Assembly (NCBI GenBank): GCA_963734625.1
Contig: CAVTHW010000015.1
Span: forward strand, 1 to 64,000
DNA from: CAVTHW01 sp963734625
GTDB taxonomy: Bacteria; Acidobacteriota; Terriglobia; Bryobacterales; Bryobacteraceae
Direction: 5' to 3'
Length of the DNA: 64,000 bases
In this document: one piece after another, positions 44,820 to 54,631 of the stretch
Layout of the letters: each line of letters starts with the position of its first letter
How positions within the stretch are numbered: position 1 is the first letter of the stretch
Position numbers and translations under genes: made by a program
The notes under the pieces: model-generated
What the model was told of the DNA's origin: nothing
Seen by the model: the letters and a program-made list of their open reading frames with translations, nothing else
Databases searched by the model: none

Positions 44820-46851
44820 TCAGTCACTATTTTGCGGTCTCCTCTCGCGTCCAGTTCTTGCGTGGCCGGATGACCTCCGGCTCGATGCCCAGCTTCGCGT
44901 ACAGTTCGCGGTGCACCGGTTCCGGGGTGGTGCCCTTGCGGATGCGCAGCACCAGGCCGCCGTCGGTGGGCAGCACGATCGTATTCACCTGGTGCGTCTT
45001 CAGGGTCTCACGCACCGTGGCCCAGGACGTGTGGACGCCTTGGTTGAGCAGCGTCTTCTCGATCGAGATCAGCAAATGGTAGGCCAGCACGCACAGGAAT
45101 ATGTGCGCTTCCACGCGGCCTTCCTTGTGATGAAAAACCGGCCGCTCACCCAGCGGCGACTTGAGCGTGCGAAACGCCGCCTCCGCGCGCGTCAGCAGAA
45201 TGTAGATTCGCCAGGCCTCGTCCGCGCTGAGGTCCTCGCGGTCGGTCTTCAGTAAGTAACTCCCGTCGAGCTTCTCGGCCTGCGCCCGCTTGGCCTCATC
45301 CAGACTGTAATGAAACGTCTTGGCCCGGGCGTCGTACTCCATCCGGTAGTAACGCGCCACCCGCGAGTAGCGCTCCCTGAGCCGCCCGATGGACTGCTGC
45401 ACCTCTTCCGGCTTGGTCCCTTTCCCCTTGCCCTTGGCCACGCGCTTTTCCAGTTTCGCCAAGTCCGCCACCAGCCGCTTTTCGTGCGCCTGCCGGATCG
45501 CGCGGTCCTTTTCCTTCCGCTCGCTGCTCACACACAACACGTGCGTCTCGCCGCCCGCTTGGCGCAGCTTTACCTGAATCGTCGATTTTTTCTGGAACGG
45601 GTTGCGCGGCGACGGCTCCCGCCGCACTTCTTCAAACTCCGCCGCGTCTTGAAACTCCTCCACCCATTCGTGCCGCTCGCTATAGGGCGCGGCCACCAGA
45701 TAGTGCAGGCCTCGCGCCCGGATCTTCTCCAGATTCTCCTCGCCCGACATGCCTCGGTCCACCACCACCGTCTGGCCGCTTCTCAGCCCCACCCGCTGGT
45801 CGAGCGCGGCGAGCATCTCCTCCAGCGTCGTCGAGTCGTGCCGGTTCCCGGCCATCACTTCGTGCGCCAGCGGAAAGCCGTCCCGGTTCACCGCCAGTCC
45901 CACCAGCACCTGTTTGCAGTCGCCGCGATGGTCCCGCGAGTACCCCCGCTGGGCTTTCGGGTTGGCCAGCGCACGGCCCTCAAAGTAGGTTGAAGTGACG
46001 TCGTAGAGAAACACCGTTTGATCCAGGTCAAACAGGTTCCGCTCGCGCTCGGCCAGAGCCGCTTCGATCTGGTTGCGGCGCGGATGCAGCTTGTCGAGAT
46101 TGCGATACAGCGCGTCTTCGGCTAAGTCCTGAAAGTCCACCCCCAGAATGTCGGGCAGCGCCGTGGTGCGAATCCACTCCGGCATGGCCAACTCACTGGC
46201 GGGATGGATCAAGCGATTGAGGGTCATCGTGCAGGTCAACTGACGTGCCCGCTCCCCCAGGCCCGCTTCCTGCAGAATCGCGTCGATCCGGAGCCGCTGC
46301 CAGAACTGGTAGCCCACGTGGACCGGCCCGGCCTCGCGCGATTGCTCGCTGCGCACGGCGCCGGTCAACACGGCGATCTTTTCCTCGCCGGGTTCGACGC
46401 TGGTGGCCAGCGCCTGTTGATCCTGCTGGGCGCGGCGCCGGCGGGGCCCGGCCTTCACCTTGGCGACGAGCGTTTCCAGTTCAGGATCGGGGCTGGCGGA
46501 GGCGAACAGATCCTGCTGGCCGGTGAGGGCGTTCTCCAGCTTGCGGGCCAGCTCGAGCCATTGCTCCTTGGGACGCGGAGAGAGGTCGCCGAGCGAGCAG
46601 ATGATCTTCTGGCGGGGGCCTTTGGGGGTGAGGTGGCTTTCGACAAGGAGGTAGTTGAAGTAGGTCTTGCCGTGAACGGTCCGCGAAGCTTTGCGGATAT
46701 ACATACTCTAGACACTATTAAAAACGAGAAGACCGGAAGAGTCAAGAGAAATAATCACTATATATCGATATTGGATCGAGACTGTCGGCAATCTATTGCC
46801 CCTACTAGTAGTCACTATTTCAGCGTTATCCAGACCTCATGACTGAAAACG
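44814..46851 (-). mobile_element. IS1634-like insertion sequence
   Basis: Contains one intact transposase. Candidate terminal inverted repeats are imperfect: CGTTTTTCAGTCA at 44814-44826 and TGACTGAAAACG at 46840-46851 (one extra T). Outer ends are therefore approximate, total about 2.0 kb, the size expected for this family. No clear target duplication was found by eye. Inserted between the tadG operon and the second Gfo gene. Confidence 0.6.
44827..46704 (-). CDS. IS1634-family transposase
   Basis: 625 residues, full-length. DDE nuclease elements are VFLYDVTSTYFEGRALANPK (first Asp), GQTVVVDRGMSGEENLEKIR (second Asp) and RAEAAFRTLKSPLGERPVFH (Glu). C-terminal HLLISIEKTLLNQGVHTSWA and the N-terminal MYIRKASRTVHGKTYFNYLL match IS1634-type transposases. 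Frame is unbroken, so the element may still be active. Confidence 0.92.
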   Translation of the reverse strand: MYIRKASRTVHGKTYFNYLLVESHLTPKGPRQKIICSLGDLSPRPKEQWLELARKLENALTGQQDLFASASPDPELETLVAKVKAGPRRRRAQQDQQALATSVEPGEEKIAVLTGAVRSEQSREAGPVHVGYQFWQRLRIDAILQEAGLGERARQLTCTMTLNRLIHPASELAMPEWIRTTALPDILGVDFQDLAEDALYRNLDKLHPRRNQIEAALAERERNLFDLDQTVFLYDVTSTYFEGRALANPKAQRGYSRDHRGDCKQVLVGLAVNRDGFPLAHEVMAGNRHDSTTLEEMLAALDQRVGLRSGQTVVVDRGMSGEENLEKIRARGLHYLVAAPYSERHEWVEEFQDAAEFEEVRREPSPRNPFQKKSTIQVKLRQAGGETHVLCVSSERKEKDRAIRQAHEKRLVADLAKLEKRVAKGKGKGTKPEEVQQSIGRLRERYSRVARYYRMEYDARAKTFHYSLDEAKRAQAEKLDGSYLLKTDREDLSADEAWRIYILLTRAEAAFRTLKSPLGERPVFHHKEGRVEAHIFLCVLAYHLLISIEKTLLNQGVHTSWATVRETLKTHQVNTIVLPTDGGLVLRIRKGTTPEPVHRELYAKLGIEPEVIRPRKNWTREETAK

Positions 46852-47019
46852 AAGGAGTTGAATCGCAGCCTGAATCGAAACCGCCAGAAAACCGACCCCA
46901 CCGGTCAGTGGTGGTGCGGAAGTTGGGTTAGACGCGAGTGGGCGTGGTGCTGCTAGCGGGGTGCTGGCGGACCTCCCGCAGGTCCGGCCGCCTTTCATCC
47001 CGAAGCGCAAGCCCAACGG
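46852..47019. other. Non-coding gap beside insertion sequence
   Basis: Between the right candidate inverted repeat and the Gfo gene. No gene seen. The AT-rich stretch 46705-46800, inside the element, probably carries the transposase promoter. Confidence 0.45.
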
Positions 47020-48192
47020 TTAGCTGACCGCTGTCCCGTCGGTGCTTAGATACGCGCGGCGCCCTTCGTGAAACGCGACATTCGCCAGATGGGGCGCCGA
47101 AACGGCGCTGGCTCCCACTTCGACGGGTGCGTTAGGCTCTTCTCGGCTTCGCACGCAGTCCATGAAATTCTGAATGTGCGGCTCGATTGGGATCGGTGCG
47201 GCCATCTGCTGGACCGGCTCCGGATTTTTCGGCACAGGCTCTTGCCAGATACGGAACCCGGCGTTGTCGATGATCATGGTGCCCTGATCGCCCTGGAATT
47301 GAATGGACCAGTCGTTGTCGTAAGAGTTGCAGTAGTTCAGAGTCCAGGTCGCCATCAGGTTGGAGTATTCGAAGACGGCGCAGAACACGTCCGGCACCTC
47401 GGAACCGGTGTTCTTGGCGGGCTGGCCGACGCAAACCGCCGAACGGGCGAAGCCGCAGTTCGTGAACCACTGCACCACATCCATCAGGTGCGTCCCCTGG
47501 TCCGTCATGTTGCCGCCGGAGTAATCCCAGAAGTAGCGCCAGGAGCGGAACCGCATGGGCTCGAGGTCGCGTTCCTTCGCCGATCCCAGGAAGCGCTTCC
47601 AGTCCAGCGTGGCCGGCAGAGGACTGTTGTTCAGCGGACGGGAGACGTTCCAGTTCCACATGGGCTTCACCAGCGTGACCTTTCCAAGAATTCCGCTCTC
47701 CACGATTTCCCTTGCCTTGAGGACCGCGGGAGCGCTACGGCGCTGCATGCCGATCTGGACGATCTGTGCGGCTTTGCGCACGGCCTGAATCATGCGCTGG
47801 CTTTCCTCGATGGAATGCGACATGGGCTTCTCGAGGTAGACGTCCTTCTTTGCGTCCAGCGCCGCCATCAACATCGGGGCGTGCTGGTGGTCGGGTGCGG
47901 CGACCACTACGGCGTCCACTCCGGACTGCGCCAGCATATCGTGGTAATCGACGTAGCCTTTGGCGTTGGGAGAGCTCTTCAGGCCGGCTTCGAGGTTCGG
48001 TTGGTAGACTTCGGCCACCGCCACGCACTCGGCGCCGAGCTTCTGGAAGGAGTCGTTCAAGTAGCGGCCACGGCCTCCCGAGCCGATCAGGCCGTAAGCG
48101 AGGCGGTCATTGGCGCCCCAGACGCGGCGCGGCACGAACATCGGCGCCGCGGCCATGGTGGAGGTGAGAAACTGTCTGCGATCCTGTTTCAC
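47020..48192 (-). CDS. Gfo/Idh/MocA family oxidoreductase with Tat leader
   Basis: 390 residues. MKQDRRQFLTSTMAAAPMFV is a classic twin-arginine leader (DRRQFL). Body: YGLIGSGGRGRYLNDSFQKL, KDVYLEKPMSHSIEESQRM with the EKP catalytic motif, GGNMTDQGTHLMDVVQWFTN. Exported NAD-dependent sugar oxidoreductase-like enzyme; the substrate is unknown. Different from the copy at 36471-37667. Confidence 0.87.
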   Translation of the reverse strand: MKQDRRQFLTSTMAAAPMFVPRRVWGANDRLAYGLIGSGGRGRYLNDSFQKLGAECVAVAEVYQPNLEAGLKSSPNAKGYVDYHDMLAQSGVDAVVVAAPDHQHAPMLMAALDAKKDVYLEKPMSHSIEESQRMIQAVRKAAQIVQIGMQRRSAPAVLKAREIVESGILGKVTLVKPMWNWNVSRPLNNSPLPATLDWKRFLGSAKERDLEPMRFRSWRYFWDYSGGNMTDQGTHLMDVVQWFTNCGFARSAVCVGQPAKNTGSEVPDVFCAVFEYSNLMATWTLNYCNSYDNDWSIQFQGDQGTMIIDNAGFRIWQEPVPKNPEPVQQMAAPIPIEPHIQNFMDCVRSREEPNAPVEVGASAVSAPHLANVAFHEGRRAYLSTDGTAVS

Positions 48193-48785
48193 GAAGAGGG
48201 TCTCCTTTGCGATTCACAGTGGAGAAAAGTATACACCAGACGACCCACCCTCTGGCCGGTCCAAGAAAAAGAGGAAACCTGCGTGAGCCGCACCGCGGGT
48301 TTGCGGAGCGCTGAACTGAGAGCTTCCGAGATCGTTCAAGTAATTTGGGGAATAGGGATAAGCATGGTAGCGCTAAAGGGGATCGAAGATGTTTGTCGCG
48401 GTTTCAGTGAGTGTCGTGACATGCTAAGCCGTTAATTCTGCTGACGCGCAGTTTCCCGGGTGATACCTTGTATCGCGCTCTTTCTCCGGCATGGCAGCAC
48501 GATGGCAGCATGAGGGAACGAACTGGCAAGCTTGCGCTGACCTCGCCGCCACGGGATTCAGCGCGAGGCATCAACCACCAGCACCAGTTCCCCCTCACGC
48601 CGCACCACCTACGGAAGCGGGACTTACCCGCCTCCTGCAATTTCTTGTTCAGGGCGTCCCGCTTGGCCTGGGTTCTCGCCGGCTGCACGGAACAGAAGTC
48701 AAACAGGTCTTCCAGTGCATCGAGGAGCCACTTGGCTTTCCGCTCTAAACTGCGCGCACGTTGCTGTGCTATGATGGCGCCTCTC
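48193..48785. other. Long gap containing tRNA-Glu 3'-end copy
   Basis: About 590 nt. Includes the partial tRNA-like repeat described separately at 48365. An open frame on the minus strand (48404-48793, with KRDALNKKLQEAGKSRFRRW) is 129 codons long but matches nothing I recognise; it may be a remnant. Otherwise no feature. Confidence 0.45.
48365..48387 (-). repeat. 23-bp copy of the tRNA-Glu 3' end (att-like)
   Basis: TGGTAGCGCTAAAGGGGATC then GAA matches the first 23 nt of the tRNA-Glu complement at 50836-50858 with a single mismatch (A for C). It starts exactly at the CCA terminus. Repeats of a tRNA 3' end flanking DNA are the usual signature of site-specific integration into tRNA genes. 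Confidence 0.75.
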
Positions 48786-50774
48786 ATGCGCATCTACGCG
48801 GCGACCGTCTTCGTCGGGGCTTTCTTGTTGTTCCAGATCCAGCCAATCATGGGTAAGACGATTCTGCCCCGGTTCGGCGGCTCGGCCGCGGTCTGGACCA
48901 CGTGCCTGCTCTTCTTCCAGTCAGTTCTGCTACTGGGCTACTTGTACGCGGACTGCCTGACCCGATTTCTGAAGTTCCGCATGCAACGTTTTGTCCACCT
49001 GGGGCTGCTGGCCGCGAGCTCGGTGGTGCTGTGGACGGGGCAGACTGGCGGCCGGCCGACCGCAAATGACGGCGACCCGACTTTGTCGATTCTGACGCTG
49101 CTTGCGGGCACAATCGGCCTGCCGTATTTCGTCCTCTCTACGACCAGTCCGTTGATGCAGGCCTGGTACGCTCGGGGCAGTGGTGCCCGGCTGCCGTACC
49201 GGCTGTACGCGCTCTCGAACATCGCCTCGCTGTCTGCGCTGCTCGCGTACCCGATCCTGGCAGAGCCCCTGCTCGCCACCCGGACACAATGGTTGTCCTG
49301 GGCCGTGCTCTATGGCGGATTCGCGCTGCTCTGTGCAACGGCGAGCTTCTCGCCTGCGCACGGCGGAGTCGCCCAGCAAGATGGCATGAACGAGCCGGAT
49401 CCAACCCCTTTACCCAACGTCCGGCCGCTGTGGGTCGTGCTCCCAGCATGCGCCTCCGCACTGCTGCTGGCGGTGACCACGCACTTGACTCAAGACGTCG
49501 CACCGGTGCCGTTTCTCTGGATTCTGCCGCTCGGCGCGTATCTGGCCAGCTTCATCGTATGCTTCGATCGAGACGGTTGGTATCGGCCGGAAATTTTCCG
49601 CTGGCTGGCGGTGGTGTCGCTTGGGGCAATGGCGCTTCTCATCGCTTTCGAGCGCTTGGGGATGATTCTGAGGCTGGCAGTTCCAGTCTTCGTCGGCGGC
49701 TTGTTCTTCTGCTGCATGTTCTGCCACGGGGAGCTTGTGCGCCTGAAGCCGCACGTCAGGCACCTCACATCCTTCTACCTGATGATTGCGCTGGGCGGTG
49801 CACTGGGCAGCCTGTTCGTAAGCGCGGTGGCCCCGCACATCTACCTTGGGTATTTTGAGCTCCAGGTCAGCATGGCCGCCTGCGCGTTGTTGATCATCTT
49901 CAGATTCCTCGGCGGCACATCGCGAGTGGCTCTTGCAGCATCGCTGGTCACGACCGCGCTGATCGCCACGCTCGGAGCGGCAGTCCGCAGATCGGGACCG
50001 GACGTGCTCGTTATGGCGCGCAATTTCTACGGTGCGGTCCGCGTAGATGAAGTAGTGACCCCCTCCGGGCCACTACGTAAGATGCAACACGGGCGCGTTG
50101 TTCACGGTACGCAATACATGGCCCCGGAACTGCAACCGCGCGCGACCGCGTATTTCGGCCCGGATTCCGGAATCGGCCGCGTGCTTGGTGTCAATTCTGG
50201 CGCGGCGCGACGCGTCGGGATTATCGGGCTGGGTTGCGGGACGTTGGCCTGCTACGCGCGGCCTGGAGACCGTTTTTACTTTTATGAGATCAACCCCCTG
50301 GTTGTGAGCCTGGCGCAAAGTGAGTTTCGATATCTGGCTCGTTGCGCGGGAGATGTAAAGGTTGTCCTCGGCGACGCGCGGCTATCGCTTGAGCGCGAGA
50401 CGCTGCGTGAGTACGACGTCTTGGTGCTGGATGCCTTTTCCGGCGATTCTATCCCCGTGCACCTCCTGACCCGCGAGGCCTTTGCCCTTTATCTTCGACA
50501 CCTACGGCCGCGTGGAGTGCTGGCGGTGCATATCACGAACGGTTATCTGAACCTTGCTCCGGTGGTGGCAACCATCGCCAAATCGCTCGGCAGAGTGGCG
50601 GGACTAGTGAGCAACGCGGCAGACACCGCCAATGGAATCGAGGCGGCTGACTGGGTGTTGGTGATGCCTGACGCCGCCGACCTTTCGCCTAAGTCGGCGG
50701 TTCCTATAGCAGTGCCGAGCGGCTTCCCAGCGTGGACTGACGACTACAGCAACCTGATCCAAGTGCTGAAGTAG
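48786..50774 (+). CDS. Fused MFS-like membrane and spermidine-synthase-like protein
   Basis: About 662 residues. N-terminal half has about ten hydrophobic helices, starting YAATVFVGAFLLFQIQPIMG and ILPRFGGSAAVWTTCLLFFQ, the conserved opening of fused MFS/spermidine synthase proteins. C-terminal half is a spermidine-synthase-like methyltransferase fold: RVGIIGLGCGTLACYARPGD, FYFYEINPLVVSLAQSEFRY, LGDARLSLERETLREYDVLV and LDAFSGDSIPVHLLTREAF. The usual spermidine-synthase D-G-G-x-x-x is not preserved, so true aminopropyl transfer is doubtful. It lies between the tRNA-Glu gene and the tRNA 3'-end copy. ATG at 48774 is also in frame. Confidence 0.85.
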   Translation: MRIYAATVFVGAFLLFQIQPIMGKTILPRFGGSAAVWTTCLLFFQSVLLLGYLYADCLTRFLKFRMQRFVHLGLLAASSVVLWTGQTGGRPTANDGDPTLSILTLLAGTIGLPYFVLSTTSPLMQAWYARGSGARLPYRLYALSNIASLSALLAYPILAEPLLATRTQWLSWAVLYGGFALLCATASFSPAHGGVAQQDGMNEPDPTPLPNVRPLWVVLPACASALLLAVTTHLTQDVAPVPFLWILPLGAYLASFIVCFDRDGWYRPEIFRWLAVVSLGAMALLIAFERLGMILRLAVPVFVGGLFFCCMFCHGELVRLKPHVRHLTSFYLMIALGGALGSLFVSAVAPHIYLGYFELQVSMAACALLIIFRFLGGTSRVALAASLVTTALIATLGAAVRRSGPDVLVMARNFYGAVRVDEVVTPSGPLRKMQHGRVVHGTQYMAPELQPRATAYFGPDSGIGRVLGVNSGAARRVGIIGLGCGTLACYARPGDRFYFYEINPLVVSLAQSEFRYLARCAGDVKVVLGDARLSLERETLREYDVLVLDAFSGDSIPVHLLTREAFALYLRHLRPRGVLAVHITNGYLNLAPVVATIAKSLGRVAGLVSNAADTANGIEAADWVLVMPDAADLSPKSAVPIAVPSGFPAWTDDYSNLIQVLK

Positions 50775-50835
50775 GCACCTGGCTGACAAGTCCGGCGGGA
50801 ACGCGAACATTCACATTGAAAACCTGAATTCGGAG

Positions 50836-50910
50836 TGGTAGCGCTAACGGGGATCGAACCCGTATTTGAGCCTTGAGAGGGCTCCGTCCTAACCGTTAGA
50901 CGATAGCGCC
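50836..50910 (-). tRNA. tRNA-Glu (CUC anticodon)
   Basis: 75 nt including encoded CCA. Acceptor stem GGCGCTA pairs with TAGCGCT (first pair G-U); D-arm contains GTCTAACGGTTAGGAC; anticodon stem GAGCC/GGCTC encloses loop CTCTCAA with anticodon CTC (Glu, codon GAG); T-arm ACGGG TTCGATC CCCGT. Its 3' end is repeated 2.45 kb away at 48365. Confidence 0.93.
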
Positions 50911-50955
50911 GTTAACCGCCAGTATAGCAGGCGAACTGCCCGCCAGCGGCTCTGT

Positions 50956-52615
50956 CTACGCCGTCGCCGCCGGCTCGAAGTAGCCGTGCGCCAGCTCGGG
51001 CTTGAACTCCAGCGCCTTCTGCCAGCAGGATTTCGCTTCTTCCTCCTGGCCCAGCGCCCGCAACGCGTGACCCAGGTTGAGGAACGCCTCCGCGAAATCG
51101 GGCTGCTGCTCGACCGCCCGGCGGTAGTGCCGGACGGCCTCCTGCATCCCGCCCTTCCGCTGTTCGAGCAGGCCGGCGTTGTAGTACAGCTCGGGACCCC
51201 GTTCGCCCAGGTCGATCAGCCGGCTGTGCAGGTCCAGCGCCGCTTGCTGATCGTCGCTCTCCAGCGCCAGCGCCGCCAGCCCGCGCAGGGCGTCCACCGA
51301 GTTCGGATCGGCCGCCACCACCTCCTCGAAGGTGCGGCGCGCCGCCGCGCTGTCGCCCAGTTTCCAGTAGGCGATGCCCAGGTTCAGCCGCGCCTCCGTC
51401 CACTTGCTTCGCGCCCGCAGACAGGCCTCAAAAGCCTCCACGCTGCCCGCGAAGTTGCCTTGCTGCAAGCGCAGGAAGCCCAGCCGGAACCTCGCCTCCT
51501 CCCAATTGGGATTGGATTGGAGTACCTTCGTGTAAAGCTCCTCGGCGGCTTCGATTTCCTCGGATTGCTCCAGCACCAGCGCCAGGTTCCACACGGCGGC
51601 GGTCTGCTCCGGCTCAATCTGAATCGCCCGTTCGTAGGCCTTCCGCGCTCCCGCCAGGTCGCCGACTTCCTGCAGTACGATGCCGAGATTCACGTGTACC
51701 TGCGGGGATTCGCTTCGCAGCCGCGCCGCCTGGGAGTAAGCCTGCACCGCTTCCTGGAACCGGCCCGTCTTCTGGCGCGCCACCCCCAGATTGAACCAGC
51801 CTTCGAAATGCTCCGGGGCGCTCTCCACCAGCCGGGCGCAGAACCGGGTCGCCGCTTCGTAGTCGCCCCTGGCGAAGGCCGCCACCGCCAGCCCTTCCAG
51901 CGCCGCCTGCGACTGGGGCTGAACGGCCAGCAGTTGCTCCGCCGATTCGCGCACGCGTTCGGAATCCTTGCGCGCCATATCCACGGCGATCAGGTTGGTA
52001 AGGGAGTCCTCCGAGCGGGGGTCGCGTTGCAGTATCCGCCGGTATAACTGGCCCGCCTCGTCGTAGCGCCCGGCCAGTTGCAGCGTGACCGCCTTGCCGA
52101 ATAACGCGGCTTCCTGACTGGGCACGCGGTTGAGGCACTTGTCGAACGACTCCAGGGCGGACTCCAGCCTGCCCAACTGAAGATTGCAGATTCCGATGCC
52201 CAGGTAAGCCTCGCCGCGGGCGGGGTCGATGTCCAGCGAACGCTGGAACCGCTCCACGGCATCCTCCCAGCGCCCCAACTTCTCCAGGCAGACCGCCAAA
52301 TTGAAGGAAGCCGTCCTATGTCCGGGCTCCAACTGGAGCAGCTTCCAATAGCTGGCGGAGGCCTCTTCGAATTGCTCGAGTTGGAAGTGGATGTGACCGA
52401 GCGCGGAGTAGACCTCGGCGTCCCGCTCCCCGCGGTCGATAGCCGCATGCAGTTCCGCGAGCGCTTCCGCCGCCCGGCCGTCCAAGGTGCAGCGAAACCG
52501 CCTTGGCCAGGGCGTGAGATGCCCCGCGGCGCGCCGAGCGCACCTCGCTCGCCACCGGGACGGATGCCGCCCGCTGTTCCCAACTTCGGTTCGCCACTGC
52601 TCTCTTCTCGCTCAT
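50956..52615 (-). CDS. TPR-repeat protein, one frameshift near N-terminus
   Basis: About 552 residues after repair. Roughly 14 tetratricopeptide units can be seen, for example AEVYSALGHIHFQLEQFEEA, RTASFNLAVCLEKLGRWEDA and VHVNLGIVLQEVGDLAGARK. TPRs mediate protein-protein contacts; no other domain is seen. The start from ATG 52615 reads MSEKRAVANRSWEQR, and joining requires dropping one T near 52486 (CACCTTGGAC to CACCTGGAC), giving KAVSLHLDGRAAEALAEL. The ATG overlaps the stop of the upstream gene (ATGA), so both are co-translated. Confidence 0.82.
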
Positions 52616-54398
52616 TGCGGTTTTCTCACACTCTTGCCTTGAAATGGGTCTTGGTTTGGATTCGGGTAGAAATACGCGCAAACACGGCCGACAAAATCAT
52701 CCTGGTGCGATACGTTCATCCAATAGAGCCTGGCCCGCTCTCCGCTGTCGCTGAAGAAGCCCACGCCGCCCGTCTTCAGGCGGTCGTCACGCCAGAAGTC
52801 CACCAATTGCCCTTCGATGAAGGCCGTAAAGTCCGCTCCCTTCACCGTAAGCTGCACGCGATAGGTCTCATTATTGTGCATCATGACCCGGATCGGGACC
52901 TCGACTCGCGGGCCCTCCTTGCCGCCTACCACGGGGTACCGCACCAGGGCCATCAGCGGCAGCGGACCGGGCTTGACCACGGCGATCTTCGCGGCGTAGT
53001 AGTTCTCCGGGTCCGCAGCCCGGTATACCCAGCTCACGGCCCCCTGCTCGATCTGCGCAAAGAACTCCAGGCGGTAATCCTGCATCTTCATGGAGGGTTG
53101 GTACAAAGCGAGCTTCCCCGGCCGGGCGTAGCCCGCATTTGTCACCCGCCAGGATCGAGCCCAATTGTCCGCGCCTTCCCATCCCGTCATTCCTTCCTGG
53201 AAATTGTCCGAGAGTTCGACCGCCGCCCTGTTCTCCATACCTTCGCGGATGCCGCCGAGGCTGCTGGCCGCAATCCTGGACAGACTGCTGGCCGGCGAGT
53301 ATCCCCATAACATCAGCATCAGGCAAGCCGCCACCGCCGCATATTGGACGTAAGCAGGCACTCGCCGCCACAGAGTCAGGAGATTGTTGAGCCAGTCGAA
53401 CCCAGGTTCCTCCATGGGCCTCAAATACTCGAAGGTCTCGACGATCCGCAGAGAGCTGCTGCGCGGCAACGCCAGCCGTTTCGGGCGCAGGGGCAGTTCC
53501 ATGTAGGCGGCGGGCGCCGCCGCCTGGTCCTTGGGCGCCAGCCCCTCGGCCAGATATGGCAACGACGGGATCCCGTGGTGCGCTCCTCCATACCGGAATA
53601 GCGGCGCGAGCGCTGGCAAAGCTGAGCCCAAGCCCAGACTCGGGCCGATCTCCATACGGACTGGACCGGCCGTTACGTTTGAACCGACGATTTCCTCCAG
53701 CACCGAAACTTCGGCTTTCAACGCGAGGCAGAAAGCCGCGGGTCGGCTGCTGGGCATGCGGAGTTCGTGAGCCGCCAGCGGCCGGAAGGGTGCGGGATCG
53801 GAGGCGCCGGCCGGCTTGGATGCCAGGGCCCGCATGGGAAGGCGTGTAACCTGAAACGCGGCCACCGGGAGAGGTGAATCCAGATCGGCGCCCTTCGACG
53901 CCAGCGGCGGATCCAGCAGTTCGAGCCGCAAGTTCCTTCGGGATAGGCTCGCGGTGGGGGGGCGGAAGGCCAGGACATCGGCACAAACCGGGTGGCTCGC
54001 GGCAGGACGCTGCGCCATCGGCTGAGAGACTCGCTCAACGCCCGCCAAGTCCAGCGCCGGAGCGTTTCTCCGCACTACTAAGACCGGCATCGCCGGGCTC
54101 TCAGGGCGCAGGATGGGCTCAACCCAGCTCAGGTCGCGCTCCGCGGGTATCGCAGCCTCCACCAGCGGCACTTGCGCCAGGGGCGTGGCCGCCTGCCTGA
54201 GTAGGCCTCGCCGCAATGGCAGTTCGCGCGGCATGGCCGGCGGCGGACTGGCCAGCCTCCAGAAGGGGCCGCCTGCAATTGGCTCAATGCCAGCCTCGTT
54301 AGCCTTTGGTACCGTAGCCGATGCTGGCTGGAACAGAATTCGCCGTCCGTGAGTTCCTTCAACAACCCGAGCGGCTTCCCGCAGTATAAGCACTGCAT
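52612..54398 (-). CDS. Zinc-ribbon, single-TM, lectin-like-domain protein, one frameshift
   Basis: The N-terminus from ATG 54398 reads MQCLYCGKPLGLLKELTDGE and FCSSQHRLRYQRLTRLALSQ, a Cys-x2-Cys and C-x-x-x-H zinc knuckle. A frame change within about 54240-54290 leads into a long Pro/Ala-rich cytoplasmic linker, then a membrane helix (VQYAAVAACLMLMLWGYSPA) and a C-terminal DUF1080-like beta-sandwich: TGWEGADNWARSWRVTNAGY, QDYRLEFFAQIEQGAVSWVY and GGVGFFSDSGERARLYWMNV. Soluble zinc sensor linked to an extracytoplasmic lectin-like domain. Coupled to the TPR gene by ATGA. Exact frameshift position is uncertain. Confidence 0.72.
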
Positions 54399-54631
54399 GA
54401 TGCTCAGCTCCTGCCGTGCCTAAAGCACCGATATGATCTCCGAAATGCCAAAGACACCCCCTGGTATCTTGTCGGCTGGTTCCCGGTCGCCCGGAAAAAT
54501 GCCCCTCCGCCTATGCCCGCACGTCTGTTCATCCGTGCCCACACTCTAAGGCTTTTCCGGCAGGCGTTCAAGACCGTCGATGGGTAGCACACTACCGTTG
54601 ACTAAGGTTAGCAGGGGTACTATTTGACGCC

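Noticed and set aside
44822..46820. Direct repeat AGTCACTATTT at 44822-44832 and 46810-46820 as a target-site duplication of the insertion sequence
   Set aside because: The copies lie inside or at the edge of the coding region and inside the candidate terminal repeats, not flanking them; 11 bp is longer than expected for the family.
48404..48793. 129-codon frame on the minus strand before the fused MFS gene
   Set aside because: No recognisable domain, and it overlaps the start of the better supported gene; mentioned only as part of the gap.
48786..50774. Treating the fused MFS/spermidine-synthase protein as part of the polyamine pathway
   Set aside because: The aminopropyltransferase signature is not preserved, and the gene is 33 kb away inside an apparent island.
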